Assembly (NCBI GenBank): GCA_902588585.1
Contig: CACIPQ010000003.1
Span: 62,001 to 126,000, forward strand
From: an uncultured Pelagibacteraceae bacterium
GTDB taxonomy: Bacteria > Pseudomonadota > Alphaproteobacteria > Pelagibacterales > Pelagibacteraceae
DNA: 64,000 nt
Reading direction: 5' to 3'
Shown: in pieces, positions 1 to 8,397 of the stretch
How positions within the stretch are numbered: the first letter of the stretch is position 1
How the letters are laid out: every line of letters starts with the position of its first letter
Program-made: the position numbers and the translations under genes
The notes under the pieces: generated by a model
What the model was told of the DNA's origin: nothing
Database searches by the model: none
What the model saw: only the letters and a program-made list of their open reading frames with translations

Positions 1-819
1 GTCATCTTCAATTTGGGCTTGGGATATTTTTTTTAGTATTTCGCTACACCTTTTGGCTTGACTTAATAACAATTCAGTATCTTTTTCATTTTTTTTATTT
101 TTCTGGCTTTCTTTATTTAACTCTTTTGCAATTACTGTGATTGTAGATAATGGTGTGCCTAGTGAATGGACAGCTGCAGCTGCTTGTAATCCGATGGACT
201 CAAGTTCTTGCTCTTTTGCTAATACTAATTCCAATTCTTTTAAAGCAGCTGATCTTTGCCGCGACTCTAAACCAAATCTTGCTCCAAAATAAGTTAAGAA
301 AATTAAGGCAATTAGTACTGCCAAAGGCACTGCATATAAATAGTAATCCGGTACATGAAAATGTAAATATCCAGGATGAGGTAATGGTAAATGAAAAAAT
401 GAAAGAAATATCAAAAATATTACTGTGGAAATTACTAATACTAAAGTATTTTTTAAAGTCAGCAACGTAGAGGATATTATGGAAGGTACAATTAAAAAAA
501 TTAAAAAAGGATTTTTTATACCTCCAGTTAAAAATATTAGAATTGCTAACTGAAAAAGGTCATAAAATAAAAAAATAGTTGAATCTAAAGTGCTTAGATC
601 ATTTTTTTTATTAAACCAAAGTTGCAAGTAGATGTTAGTTAATGCCCCTAAAAAAACTATTAATAAACAAATAAGAATGGGAAGTTTAAAATTAAAAGCA
701 AAATAAACTGTTAATATTGCTATTAATTGACCGATAATTGCAATCCATCTTAAAAAAATTAAAGTTTTCTTTTCTAAATATAAATTCTCTTCGGATTTGA
801 AGAGGTCAGATAAGTTCAT
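1..819 (-). CDS. regB: RegB/PrrB-family redox sensor histidine kinase (3' end missing)
   Basis: Membrane histidine kinase of the RegB/PrrB/ActS family, which senses redox state (ubiquinone pool) and phosphorylates RegA. The first 273 residues are present; the ATP-binding domain lies outside the window. After a short cytoplasmic start come about six hydrophobic segments. Between them is GGIKNPF at residues 99-105, matching the family's quinone-binding GGxxNPF signature. The dimerisation box is HSLGTPLSTI with the phospho-acceptor His218, and Cys258 in AKRCSEIL corresponds to the redox-active cysteine known from RegB. The ATG lies 4 bp after the gyrB stop, so it is probably the last part of a dnaA-dnaN-gyrB-regB transcript. 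RegA is not in the window. Motifs are seen directly; signal and output are known from the family. Confidence 0.9.
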   Translation of the reverse strand, partial: MNLSDLFKSEENLYLEKKTLIFLRWIAIIGQLIAILTVYFAFNFKLPILICLLIVFLGALTNIYLQLWFNKKNDLSTLDSTIFLFYDLFQLAILIFLTGGIKNPFLIFLIVPSIISSTLLTLKNTLVLVISTVIFLIFLSFFHLPLPHPGYLHFHVPDYYLYAVPLAVLIALIFLTYFGARFGLESRQRSAALKELELVLAKEQELESIGLQAAAAVHSLGTPLSTITVIAKELNKESQKNKKNEKDTELLLSQAKRCSEILKKISQAQIEDD

Positions 820-823
820 TAAA

Positions 824-2893
824 CTAAATATCTAAATTTTCAACTTCTAAAGCTTTACTAGTAATAAAGTCTTTTCTCGGAGCCACATCGTCACCCATAA
901 GTATTTTAATAATATTCTGATCCTCTTTTGATTTTTCTCTAGTTGCTTTGGAATATTCAACTCTTAATAAAGTTCTATTTTCAGGATTTAATGTGGTTTG
1001 CCATAGTTCTTCTGGGTTCATTTCTCCCAATCCTTTAAATCTTTGTATGTTTAGTTTTTGCCTCTCATTGCTAATAAATTTTTCTAAATCACCTTTTTTT
1101 ATTTTTTTAACTCCATTTGTAGATGATTTCAAAATATACTTGTCTAAATCTTTTTCGTTTTTTATATAAGTACTTTTTGAACCTTTGGTCACTTTAAAAA
1201 GAGGCGGCTGTGCTAAATATAAGTGCCCTTTCTCGATCAACTGATTGAATGGTTTATTATTAAAAAAAGTAAGCAATAAAGTTCTTATATGTGATCCATC
1301 AACATCAGCATCTGTCATAATAATAATTTTCTCATACCTTAAGTTCTCTATATCAAAATCCTTGGAGCCAGTTCCTAATGCATTGATTAATGTAACTATT
1401 TCATTTGATGACATCATTTTAGATAATGTTTTGGTTTCATGAGCACCATTAGCTCCATTGATTTTTTTGGTCTCATTGACATATGTATTTAAAATTTTTC
1501 CCCGCAACGGAAGAACTGCTTGAAACTCTCTTTTTCTTCCTTGTTTAGCAGAGCCCCCTGCGGAATCTCCCTCGACAATAAAAAGTTCTGTTCCTTCCAT
1601 TGAGGAAATTTGACAGTCAGCTAGCTTTCCAGGTAAACCCGACAATTCTAATGTGCCTTTTCTTCTTACACTGTCTCTAGCTTTTCTTGCAAGATCTCTA
1701 GCAATTGCAGCTTGTAAAACTTTATCTAAAACTGAACGTATAACCGAAGGATTTTGATCAAACCAAACTGAAATTTTATCGCCTACTATAGACTCAACTA
1801 TATTTCTTATTTCTGATGAAACCAATTTGTCTTTAGTTTGAGATGAAAATTTTGGATCAGGCATTTTAATTGATAAAATTGCCGTAAGTCCTTCTTTTAT
1901 ATCTTCACCTCCTATAGTTACTTTATTTTTTTTGGTTAAATTTTTCTCAGAAGCATATTTGTTTATTACTCTTGTCAAAGAACTCCTAAAGCCTAAAAGA
2001 TGAGTCCCTCCATCTTTTTGATGAATGTTGTTGGTAAAAGCCATAACTTCTTCTGAAAATCCAGCGTTCCATTGTAAAGAGCACTCCACTATCACATTGT
2101 TTTTTTCTCCTTGTAAATAAAGGGGTTTTTTAAAAACTGCTTTTTCATTTTTGTTAATTAAGATTGATTTTTTTTGATCCAAAAATGTAACAAATTCTCC
2201 AATTCCTCCTTCATATTTGTTTTCATAAGTTTTTGTTTTAGAGTGTGTTTCATCAATTAAATCAATTTTTAGGCCTTTGTTTAAAAAGGCCAGTTCTCTC
2301 ATTTTTTTCTGTAAAGTTGCCGCACTAAACTTAGTAGACGAAAAAGTATTCTTTGAAGGAAGAAAATTAATTTTAGTTCCAGATTTTTTGGTTTTTTTGA
2401 TAAATTTAATTGGGCCTTTTGTTCTTCCGTTCTCGAAAGATATAAAATATTCTTTTTGATCTCTAAATATAGTTAAATCTAATTTTTCTGACAAAGCATT
2501 GACGACTGATACTCCAACACCGTGTAGTCCACCAGAAACTTTATAAGAATTCTGATCAAATTTACCACCAGCATGCAGTTGGGTCATTATAACTTCTGCT
2601 GCAGATTTTTTTTCTCCTTTATGGGTATCTACAGGTATACCTCTTCCATCATCCTCCACCGTAACAGAATTATTCTTATGCATAGTAACGGTTATATTTT
2701 TACAGAAACCAACTATTGCCTCATCAATGGAGTTATCTACCACTTCAAAAACCATATGATGCAGACCTGATCCATCGTCTGTATCTCCAATATACATACC
2801 TGGTCTTTTTCGAACAGCATCTAATCCTTTAAGAACTTTTATCGAATCTGCACGATAGTTTTTGTTGGTGTTGGTATTTTCAGTATTTTTCAT
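824..2893 (-). CDS. gyrB: DNA gyrase subunit B, compact form without the TOPRIM insert
   Basis: ATPase subunit of DNA gyrase, which with GyrA introduces negative supercoils. The GHKL ATPase domain opens with Glu50 and Asn54 in EVVDNSIDEA, followed by DDGRGIPVDTH and SGGLHGVGVSVVNA. The TOPRIM domain has VEGDSAGGSAKQGR and the metal-binding TDADVDGSHIRTLL, and the C-terminal part has QRFKGLGEMNPEELW. At 689 residues it is about 115 shorter than the 804-residue E. coli protein, because the insert between the region after AQPPLFKV and QRFKGLGEMN is nearly absent. Just after SHIRTLLLTFF the usual YRQMPE-like stretch reads NNKPFN. Transcribed after dnaN with no recF between. The start is ATG, 2 bp after a five-codon leader ORF. 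Confidence 0.97.
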   Translation of the reverse strand: MKNTENTNTNKNYRADSIKVLKGLDAVRKRPGMYIGDTDDGSGLHHMVFEVVDNSIDEAIVGFCKNITVTMHKNNSVTVEDDGRGIPVDTHKGEKKSAAEVIMTQLHAGGKFDQNSYKVSGGLHGVGVSVVNALSEKLDLTIFRDQKEYFISFENGRTKGPIKFIKKTKKSGTKINFLPSKNTFSSTKFSAATLQKKMRELAFLNKGLKIDLIDETHSKTKTYENKYEGGIGEFVTFLDQKKSILINKNEKAVFKKPLYLQGEKNNVIVECSLQWNAGFSEEVMAFTNNIHQKDGGTHLLGFRSSLTRVINKYASEKNLTKKNKVTIGGEDIKEGLTAILSIKMPDPKFSSQTKDKLVSSEIRNIVESIVGDKISVWFDQNPSVIRSVLDKVLQAAIARDLARKARDSVRRKGTLELSGLPGKLADCQISSMEGTELFIVEGDSAGGSAKQGRKREFQAVLPLRGKILNTYVNETKKINGANGAHETKTLSKMMSSNEIVTLINALGTGSKDFDIENLRYEKIIIMTDADVDGSHIRTLLLTFFNNKPFNQLIEKGHLYLAQPPLFKVTKGSKSTYIKNEKDLDKYILKSSTNGVKKIKKGDLEKFISNERQKLNIQRFKGLGEMNPEELWQTTLNPENRTLLRVEYSKATREKSKEDQNIIKILMGDDVAPRKDFITSKALEVENLDI

Positions 2894-2894
2894 T

Positions 2895-2912
2895 TTAAAT
2901 TGGAATGTTCAT
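2895..2912 (-). promoter_or_regulatory. Five-codon leader ORF (MNIPI-stop) just upstream of gyrB
   Basis: Reading the minus strand, an AAGGTGG Shine-Dalgarno-like sequence is followed 4 nt later by ATG AAC ATT CCA ATT TAA, and the gyrB ATG follows 2 nt after that stop. The best ribosome-binding sequence thus serves the mini-ORF rather than gyrB, which suggests translational coupling or reinitiation. This is inference; chance cannot be excluded in such a short ORF. Confidence 0.35.
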
Positions 2913-3026
2913 TGTACCACCTTTTTTTAGTTATATAAAATGCACTAAGAGCACAGGAGCAAATTATCATTGAATGACAAGGGTAATATGAGACAAATTA
3001 ATTTTTTTTTCTAAAATTAGTTTATT

Positions 3027-4142
3027 TCAAATTTTCATCGGCATAATTACAAAATAACTTTGTTTATCCGAATTATCCTGAATTAAAACAGGAGAAATCG
3101 AATCGTTTAAATTCATTGTTAATTTTTCATCTTCAATTTCTGAGGCTATATCTAATAAATACCTAGAATTAAATCCTACTGTAAGATCATCAGAATTATA
3201 ATTTGCTTTTAATGTTTCCTTTCCTTCACCAGATGAAGAGCTATTAACAAATAATTGAATATGGTCTTTTTTAAGAGCAATTTTTACTCCCTCTTTTCTA
3301 TCAATAGAAACAGTTATAACTCTCTCGATTGAGTGAATAAAATCTTTTGCGTTTACTATAAGGGTCTTATTGTTGTTTTGTGGGACAACCTTTTTATAAT
3401 CTGGAAACTTCCCATCTATAATTTTGGAGATTATTTTTGAATTTCCAATTTGAAACTGAATTTTAGAATCACCAGAATATAGTAAAACTTCCTCTTTACT
3501 TTCCTGCAGTAAATTACAAAGCTGAAAGACTGCTTTTTTCGGTAAAATAAACGGTCTAAAGTCATTTATTTTTTCTAGAGGAATACTGCTTGATGAAAGT
3601 CTATGACTATCAGTTGCGACTCCTGTTAGATAAGATTTTTTACCTGACTCGGTAAGATGAATAAAAATTCCGTTTAAATAGTGTCTTGTTTCGTCATTTG
3701 ACATTGATATTCTTGTTTTGTTTAAAAGGGTTAATAATTTTTCCCTATCAAGATTTAATGCTTTATCTTTGAAATCTTCAGTAAAATTAGGAAAATTATC
3801 AACTGGCAAACACAAAAGGTTAAATTTTGAATTTTCCGCAGAAATACTTAATTTATTTTCATTCTGCAAAGTAAATATAACATCCAAATTTGAAGGTAAT
3901 TTTCTTAAAATATCATACAGTACAGTAGCAGATGTGGTTGTACTACCTTCTTTCTCACTTTTAAAATCTGATATTTCTTCAAAATAAACTAGATCTAGAT
4001 CTGTCGCAACTATACTTAACTTCTTGTCTTTGACCTTTAGAAGAACATTTGACAAAATTGGTAATGTGTTTTTTCTTTCAATTATATTGTGAGCTATAGC
4101 AAGTGATTTAAGTAATACATCGCGCTTTATTTGAAATTGCAT
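3027..4142 (-). CDS. dnaN: DNA polymerase III sliding clamp (beta subunit)
   Basis: Ring-shaped processivity clamp of DNA polymerase III; it also recruits other replication and repair proteins. At 371 residues it has the normal three-domain clamp length. Recognisable parts are the N-terminal RDVLLKSLAIAHNIIERKNTLPILSNVLL, here noted by its ends only (residues about 8-35), the middle-domain MSNDETRHYLNGIF and ATDSHRLS, and the C-terminal YFVIMPMKI, which resembles the usual VMPMRL ending. It begins 1 bp after the dnaA stop on the same strand, so the two are co-transcribed. Downstream, where recF sits in the classical dnaA-dnaN-recF-gyrB order, there is only a 133-bp spacer. Confidence 0.98.
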   Translation of the reverse strand: MQFQIKRDVLLKSLAIAHNIIERKNTLPILSNVLLKVKDKKLSIVATDLDLVYFEEISDFKSEKEGSTTTSATVLYDILRKLPSNLDVIFTLQNENKLSISAENSKFNLLCLPVDNFPNFTEDFKDKALNLDREKLLTLLNKTRISMSNDETRHYLNGIFIHLTESGKKSYLTGVATDSHRLSSSSIPLEKINDFRPFILPKKAVFQLCNLLQESKEEVLLYSGDSKIQFQIGNSKIISKIIDGKFPDYKKVVPQNNNKTLIVNAKDFIHSIERVITVSIDRKEGVKIALKKDHIQLFVNSSSSGEGKETLKANYNSDDLTVGFNSRYLLDIASEIEDEKLTMNLNDSISPVLIQDNSDKQSYFVIMPMKI

Positions 4143-4143
4143 T

Positions 4144-5529
4144 TCAATCGCTCAAAATTATAGAGGTTATTTCTTCAATATTTTTCTTCATTAAACTGTT
4201 GTCTTGAGAAAGTTTTTCAATGGTTTTAACGGCATGGATTACAGTTGTATGATCTCTATTGGCAAACTTTCTACCTATTTCAGGCAAAGAACGTGTTGTA
4301 AGTTTTTTTGCCAAATACATTGCTATTTGCCTTGGCCTGGCCAATGGTCGAGATCTCCTTTGCGAAAGCATCTCCTGCAAATTTATACTGAAAAAATTTG
4401 ATGTAACATTCTGAATTTTATCAATGCTTATTACTTTATTGTTGTTATGAACATCTTTTAAAATTATCTTGCAATCGTTAATGCTAAGAGGTTTTTTATT
4501 CATTTTGCTAAAGGCTACAACTCTATTAAATATTCCAATCAATTCCCTGATATTAAGATTTGATTCTCTGGCCATGTAATCCATGATCTCATTGCTTAGA
4601 TTAGGGTACTCCTGAAAAGAGTTCTGAAATTCTCCTATTTTTTTTTTCAAAATACTTAACTTTAAGTCGTAGTCTGGCGTTCCAATATCAACAACTAGCC
4701 CACCTGATAATCTTGATTTTATTCTTTCTTGTACTCGGTCAAGTTTATTTGGAGGACGATCAGAAGAAATTATAATTTGAGCACTTTTATCAAATAAGCT
4801 ATTAAAAGTGTGAAAAAATTCTTCTTGTAATCCTTCTTTACCTCTAATGAACTGTATATCATCAATTATAAATACATTAGCTTTTCTAAAAAAATCTTTG
4901 AAATTTACCATTTCATTCTTTTTTATAGATTTAATAAATTGATACATAAATCTCTCTGCTGAAATAAACATAACACTCGAATTATTTTTTAATTCTAAAC
5001 CAATTGCATTTATAAGATGGGTTTTTCCGAGTCCAACACCTCCATATATAAATAAAGGATTGTACCTTGAAAGTTGGGAGGATATTTTTTTAGCTGACAA
5101 AAAAGCAAGGTTATTGCTCTTACCTACAACAAAATTTTCAAAGCTTAGATTCGGATTTAATCTGTTGTAGTTTAAAGTACCATCTTTTATATCGGCTATC
5201 TTGTTGTTGTCTGGTTTTACTGAAATAGAAGTGCCCTCTAATTTTTCTCCTACAATTTTAAATTCAATTCTTTCAATACTTAATTTATGTTTCTTTAGTT
5301 GACTAAGAATTTTATCAGCGTACCTAGATGTTATCCAGTCTCTAATAAATCTGGTTTGCACACCTAAAATTACGTAATGATTGTACTCTGTAATTAGAGA
5401 TATATTCTTAAGCCAACTAGAATAAACCTCTGAACCAAAATTTTTTCTAAAACCTTCTTGAATTGTATTCCAGTCCAAAATAGCTTCTTCGGCAATTATA
5501 TTGCTTTTAGTTTTTATAGATTTTTCCAT
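4144..5529 (-). CDS. dnaA: Chromosomal replication initiator DnaA
   Basis: AAA+ ATPase that binds and melts the chromosomal origin. The 461 residues show an N-terminal domain I (SSWLKN about residue 38), a short linker, Walker A GGVGLGKT at 163-170, Walker B IIDDIQF, the arginine-containing VQERIKSRL segment, and a C-terminal DNA-binding domain with the signature DHTTVIHAVKTIEKL near residue 427. First gene of the minus-strand dnaA-dnaN-gyrB-regB series. The upstream 270-bp AT-rich spacer carries the likely promoter and two 26-bp repeats that could be autoregulatory or origin sites. Start ATG fits domain I. Confidence 0.98.
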   Translation of the reverse strand: MEKSIKTKSNIIAEEAILDWNTIQEGFRKNFGSEVYSSWLKNISLITEYNHYVILGVQTRFIRDWITSRYADKILSQLKKHKLSIERIEFKIVGEKLEGTSISVKPDNNKIADIKDGTLNYNRLNPNLSFENFVVGKSNNLAFLSAKKISSQLSRYNPLFIYGGVGLGKTHLINAIGLELKNNSSVMFISAERFMYQFIKSIKKNEMVNFKDFFRKANVFIIDDIQFIRGKEGLQEEFFHTFNSLFDKSAQIIISSDRPPNKLDRVQERIKSRLSGGLVVDIGTPDYDLKLSILKKKIGEFQNSFQEYPNLSNEIMDYMARESNLNIRELIGIFNRVVAFSKMNKKPLSINDCKIILKDVHNNNKVISIDKIQNVTSNFFSINLQEMLSQRRSRPLARPRQIAMYLAKKLTTRSLPEIGRKFANRDHTTVIHAVKTIEKLSQDNSLMKKNIEEITSIILSD

Positions 5530-5619
5530 AATAAAAGAAATTTGTTTTTAAAAGTTAATTATTTTTAATTCAACTTTTTTTTTTAATAAAAAAAAAATAA
5601 TTGAAGTTAAGTTGTAGAG

Positions 5620-5645
5620 TTATCGTAGAAGACGAAATTTAAAAA
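5620..5645 (+). repeat. 26-bp repeat, copy 1, upstream of dnaA
   Basis: TTATCGT-AG-AAGACGAAATTTAAAAA. It matches copy 2 at 24 of 26 bases; the two differences are adjacent (AG versus TC). On the opposite strand it contains the short inverted repeat TCGT-N5-ACGA, a possible protein-binding site. The copies start 52 bp apart, close to five helical turns, so bound proteins would lie on the same face. Confidence 0.7.
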
Positions 5646-5671
5646 TTTTATTTTTTTTAAAATAAATAAAT

Positions 5672-5697
5672 TTATCGTTCAAGACGAAATTTAAAAA
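5672..5697 (+). repeat. 26-bp repeat, copy 2, upstream of dnaA
   Basis: TTATCGT-TC-AAGACGAAATTTAAAAA, differing from copy 1 only in the AG/TC dinucleotide, with the same internal TCGT-N5-ACGA dyad on the opposite strand. A weaker partial match (GTCGTTTAGAGAAG) lies near 5758-5771. Function unknown; DnaA, another regulator or an origin-binding protein are the obvious candidates. Confidence 0.7.
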
Positions 5698-5799
5698 AAA
5701 ATTTCAACCTTAAATAACAATTGTCTATATATAGTTTTTAAAAAAAAAAATTAATATGTCGTTTAGAGAAGGGTTGTAACAACTTAAAATTGATTACAA

Positions 5800-6066
5800 C
5801 TATTTATTGATTTTTTTTATTTTGCGAGAGATTCTAGAAATTTTTCTGGACAAATTTTCTCTTTTTACAACCCCAGTTTTTGCAATTTTCATTAGTTCAG
5901 ACTGAAAAGTTGGAAAAAACTTCCTAATTTCTTTAATATCTTTCTTTTCAACCAGTTTGTTCATCTTTTTAAGGGCAACTCTATACCGGTTTCTCCTATG
6001 CTTATTAACCAGTGTCTGTTTCTTTACTCTTTTTACCCTTCTAATGGCTGATTTTGTATTAGGCAT
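5800..6066 (-). CDS. rpsT: 30S ribosomal protein S20
   Basis: Small-subunit protein that binds 16S rRNA. The 88 residues are mostly basic, start with MPNTKSAIRRVKRVKKQTLVN and keep the Lys/Arg-rich helical pattern of S20 (KSAxRRVK near the N-terminus). The length is normal. rpsT beside dnaA is a common alphaproteobacterial arrangement. It is transcribed toward dnaA but separated from it by the 270-bp spacer; a stem of GTTGTAA with TTACAAC spans its stop codon but has no clear T-tract, so termination there is uncertain. Divergent from ubiE with a 55-bp shared upstream region. Confidence 0.97.
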   Translation of the reverse strand: MPNTKSAIRRVKRVKKQTLVNKHRRNRYRVALKKMNKLVEKKDIKEIRKFFPTFQSELMKIAKTGVVKRENLSRKISRISRKIKKINK

Positions 6067-6121
6067 TAATGGGACATATATATGTTTGAAATATTTAGGT
6101 CAACATTTAACCTTATAGAAA

Positions 6122-6826
6122 ATGAAAAATATTAATCAGTCTAAAAAGAAACGTGTAGAAAAGGTTTTTAGTGAAGTCTTTAACAAATATGACTTGATGA
6201 ACGATTTAATGTCTTTTGGAGCACATAGAATTTGGAAAAATCGATTAATAGATTGGATGAATCCTAAAAAAAATGATCACTTAGTCGATATAGCTTCTGG
6301 TACAGGAGATGTAGCCAAGGCTTTTTTAAACAAAACTAACTTTTCTGGAAAAGTAACATGTGTAGAACCTAATAAATCCATGCTTGATGCTGGAAAGAAA
6401 AAATTAAAAACTTCAAATAACGTTAAATGGTATTGCTGTCCTGCGGAAAAACTACCATTTAAAAATGAAACTTTTGATATTTATGTGGTAAGTTTTGGGA
6501 TAAGGAATTTCTCAAATATAAACCTTTCTTTAAAAGAAGCTAAACGGGTTCTAAAAATAGGAGGAAGAATATTGTGTTTAGAATTTTCTAAAGTAAATAA
6601 TGAAATTTTAGCAGAAGTTTACAAAAGATACTCAAAACTAATCCCGTATATAGGCAAATATATAGTTGGAAAATCAGACCCTTATGAATATCTGGTTAAC
6701 AGTATTAATAACTTCTATAATCAGGAAGAATTACTAGAAATTATAAAATTAAATGGTTTTGAGAAAGTAGAATACAGAAATCTATCTGGCGGTATAGTTG
6801 CAATTCATTCTGGTTGGAAAATTTAA
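6122..6826 (+). CDS. ubiE: Demethylmenaquinone/2-octaprenyl-6-methoxyphenol C-methyltransferase UbiE
   Basis: SAM-dependent C-methyltransferase of ubiquinone synthesis. The 234 residues contain VFNKYDLMNDLMSFGAHRIWK (residues about 17-37), the SAM-binding DIASGTGDVAKAF motif I, the EPNKSMLDAGKKK motif and the post-I segment FGIRNFSN, all typical of UbiE. It starts a plus-strand cluster, ubiE-ubiB-coaBC; ubiB begins 2 bp after its stop. The absence of menaquinone genes nearby suggests that ubiquinone is the substrate line. Confidence 0.96.
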   Translation: MKNINQSKKKRVEKVFSEVFNKYDLMNDLMSFGAHRIWKNRLIDWMNPKKNDHLVDIASGTGDVAKAFLNKTNFSGKVTCVEPNKSMLDAGKKKLKTSNNVKWYCCPAEKLPFKNETFDIYVVSFGIRNFSNINLSLKEAKRVLKIGGRILCLEFSKVNNEILAEVYKRYSKLIPYIGKYIVGKSDPYEYLVNSINNFYNQEELLEIIKLNGFEKVEYRNLSGGIVAIHSGWKI

Positions 6827-6828
6827 CA

Positions 6829-8391
6829 ATGTTTAAAAAAATTTATAATTTATTCAAAATATTAAGAAAACTATCTGTTTCAGGTATTATAGAAATATTG
6901 GATGAAATCAAACCAATGCCAAAAAGTCTAAAATTTTTATTTAATATTTTTTCTATTTCTTCATCAAAAAAAGAAAATTTAAAAAAATCCTCTGGTGAAA
7001 AATTGTGTCAGTCTCTAGAAGATATGGGCACAACTTTTATTAAACTTGGACAATTTTTGGCCACCAGGCCAGATATTATTGGAGAAGAAATTGCTAAAAA
7101 ATTAGAAAAGTTACAAGATAAATTACCTGCATTCAGCACGGAAAAGGCAAAAAATATTCTTGAAAAAGAAATAGGAAGTAAGTCTTTTAAAAATATTTTA
7201 TTTCTTAGTGAGCCAGTTGCTGCAGCTTCTATAGCACAAGTTCACTTTGCAAGAATAAAAATTGATAATACAGAAAAGGATCTTGCTATAAAAATTTTAA
7301 GACCAAACATCCATTCTGCATTTAATGAAGAGCTTGATGCCTTAATGTTTCTTGCTTATTTAATTGAAAATTTTTTTAAAAAAACAAAAAGATTAAAATT
7401 AATAGAAGTTATTAGTTTATTAAAAGAAATAACTAACGTAGAAATGGATTTAAGGTTTGAGGGTGCGGCCGCAAGCGAACTTAGAGAAAATACAATAAAT
7501 GATAAGGGAATAAAAGTTCCAAAAATTTATTGGAATTACACATCAAAAGAAGTTTTAACACTTGATAGAATCGATGCTGTTTCAATAAGGGATGTAGAAA
7601 AGCTTAAAAGCTTAAATGTGGACCTTAAAAATCTTTCAAAAAACTTAATTCAATTATTCTTAAAACAATCTGTAAGAGACGGTTTTTTTCATGCAGATAT
7701 GCATCAGGGAAATCTATTCGTAGATAAAGAAGGAAATATACTGCCTGTAGATTTTGGTATAATGGGTAGATTAGATAAAAATAACAGAAAATATTTAGCT
7801 GAAATTCTATATGGTTTTATTGAAAGAGATTATACAAAAGTAGCTGAAATACATTTTTTGGCAGGACTGGTTCCTGCTAACACCTCCAAAGATGATTTTG
7901 CTCAGGCGTTAAGATCTATTGGGGAACCTATCTTTGGTCAATCAATTAAAGATATTTCGGGAGGCAATTTGTTAGGTCAGTTATTTGGAATAACAGAAAG
8001 ATTCAATATGCAGACTCAAACACAATTATTATTGCTTCAAAAAACCATGGTAGTTGTTGAAGGTGTGGCTAGAAAATTAGATCCCAATACTAATATTTGG
8101 GAAGTGTCACGACCAGTTTTGGAAACTTGGATGAAAAGTATAAAAGGACCAGAGTCTGCTATAAATAAAACAATAGAATTATCTAAAGATCTGCTAGAAA
8201 GAATTCCTGATTTGCCCCATGTTATGGATAGTGCTAACAAAGCCCTTCAAATGATAGCTGAGGGAAAATTGAACTTAAATGCTCTGAATGGAAAGAATTT
8301 TGAGATGGAGGAATTAAAATTGAAAAATTTAAGAAATAACATGATTATAATTTTTTTGGGTATTGTAATAGGGGTTTTTATAGTATTTTAA
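6829..8391 (+). CDS. ubiB: Ubiquinone biosynthesis atypical kinase UbiB (ADCK/COQ8 family)
   Basis: Membrane-associated atypical protein-kinase-like ATPase needed for ubiquinone synthesis. It shows the ADCK hallmarks: KxGQ-type MGTTFIKLGQFLATRPD near residue 67, the alanine-rich loop VAAASIAQVH replacing the glycine-rich loop, the catalytic lysine in LAIKILRP, HADMHQGNLF and the DFGIMG segment. A hydrophobic helix closes the C-terminus (NMIIIFLGIVIGVFIVF). I chose ATG 6829 (520 aa), 2 bp after the ubiE stop, rather than an in-frame TTG at 6814 that would overlap ubiE. Co-transcribed with ubiE and coaBC. Confidence 0.96.
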   Translation: MFKKIYNLFKILRKLSVSGIIEILDEIKPMPKSLKFLFNIFSISSSKKENLKKSSGEKLCQSLEDMGTTFIKLGQFLATRPDIIGEEIAKKLEKLQDKLPAFSTEKAKNILEKEIGSKSFKNILFLSEPVAAASIAQVHFARIKIDNTEKDLAIKILRPNIHSAFNEELDALMFLAYLIENFFKKTKRLKLIEVISLLKEITNVEMDLRFEGAAASELRENTINDKGIKVPKIYWNYTSKEVLTLDRIDAVSIRDVEKLKSLNVDLKNLSKNLIQLFLKQSVRDGFFHADMHQGNLFVDKEGNILPVDFGIMGRLDKNNRKYLAEILYGFIERDYTKVAEIHFLAGLVPANTSKDDFAQALRSIGEPIFGQSIKDISGGNLLGQLFGITERFNMQTQTQLLLLQKTMVVVEGVARKLDPNTNIWEVSRPVLETWMKSIKGPESAINKTIELSKDLLERIPDLPHVMDSANKALQMIAEGKLNLNALNGKNFEMEELKLKNLRNNMIIIFLGIVIGVFIVF

Positions 8392-8397
8392 TTAGAG

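Larger units (their letters stand above)
5530..5799. promoter_or_regulatory. AT-rich spacer between dnaA and rpsT; dnaA promoter region or candidate origin
   Basis: The longest gene-free stretch in the window (270 bp). It holds long A and T runs, two near-identical 26-bp repeats (listed separately) and, next to the rpsT stop, an inverted repeat GTTGTAA (5773-5779) with TTACAAC (5794-5800). No sequence close to the DnaA box TTATCCACA was found on either strand; TTATCGTAG and TTATCGTTC share only the first five bases. Because dnaA reads leftward from it, it must contain the dnaA promoter. An origin role is inferred from composition, repeats and neighbours. Confidence 0.5.

Noticed and set aside
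150-470. 106-residue plus-strand ORF opposite regB
   Set aside because: It is antisense to the clear RegB reading frame, low in complexity and hydrophobic by frame, with no family features.
2894-3026. Remnant of recF or a tRNA in the dnaN-gyrB spacer
   Set aside because: 133 bp is too short for a recF remnant, no reading frame resembles RecF, and no cloverleaf arms could be formed.
5530-5799. DnaA boxes in the dnaA-rpsT spacer
   Set aside because: No nonamer close to TTATCCACA on either strand; the TTATCG... words match only five bases, so they were listed as unexplained repeats instead.
6814-6828. TTG start for ubiB inside ubiE
   Set aside because: ATG 6829 directly after the ubiE stop gives the usual N-terminus; the TTG extension has no support.
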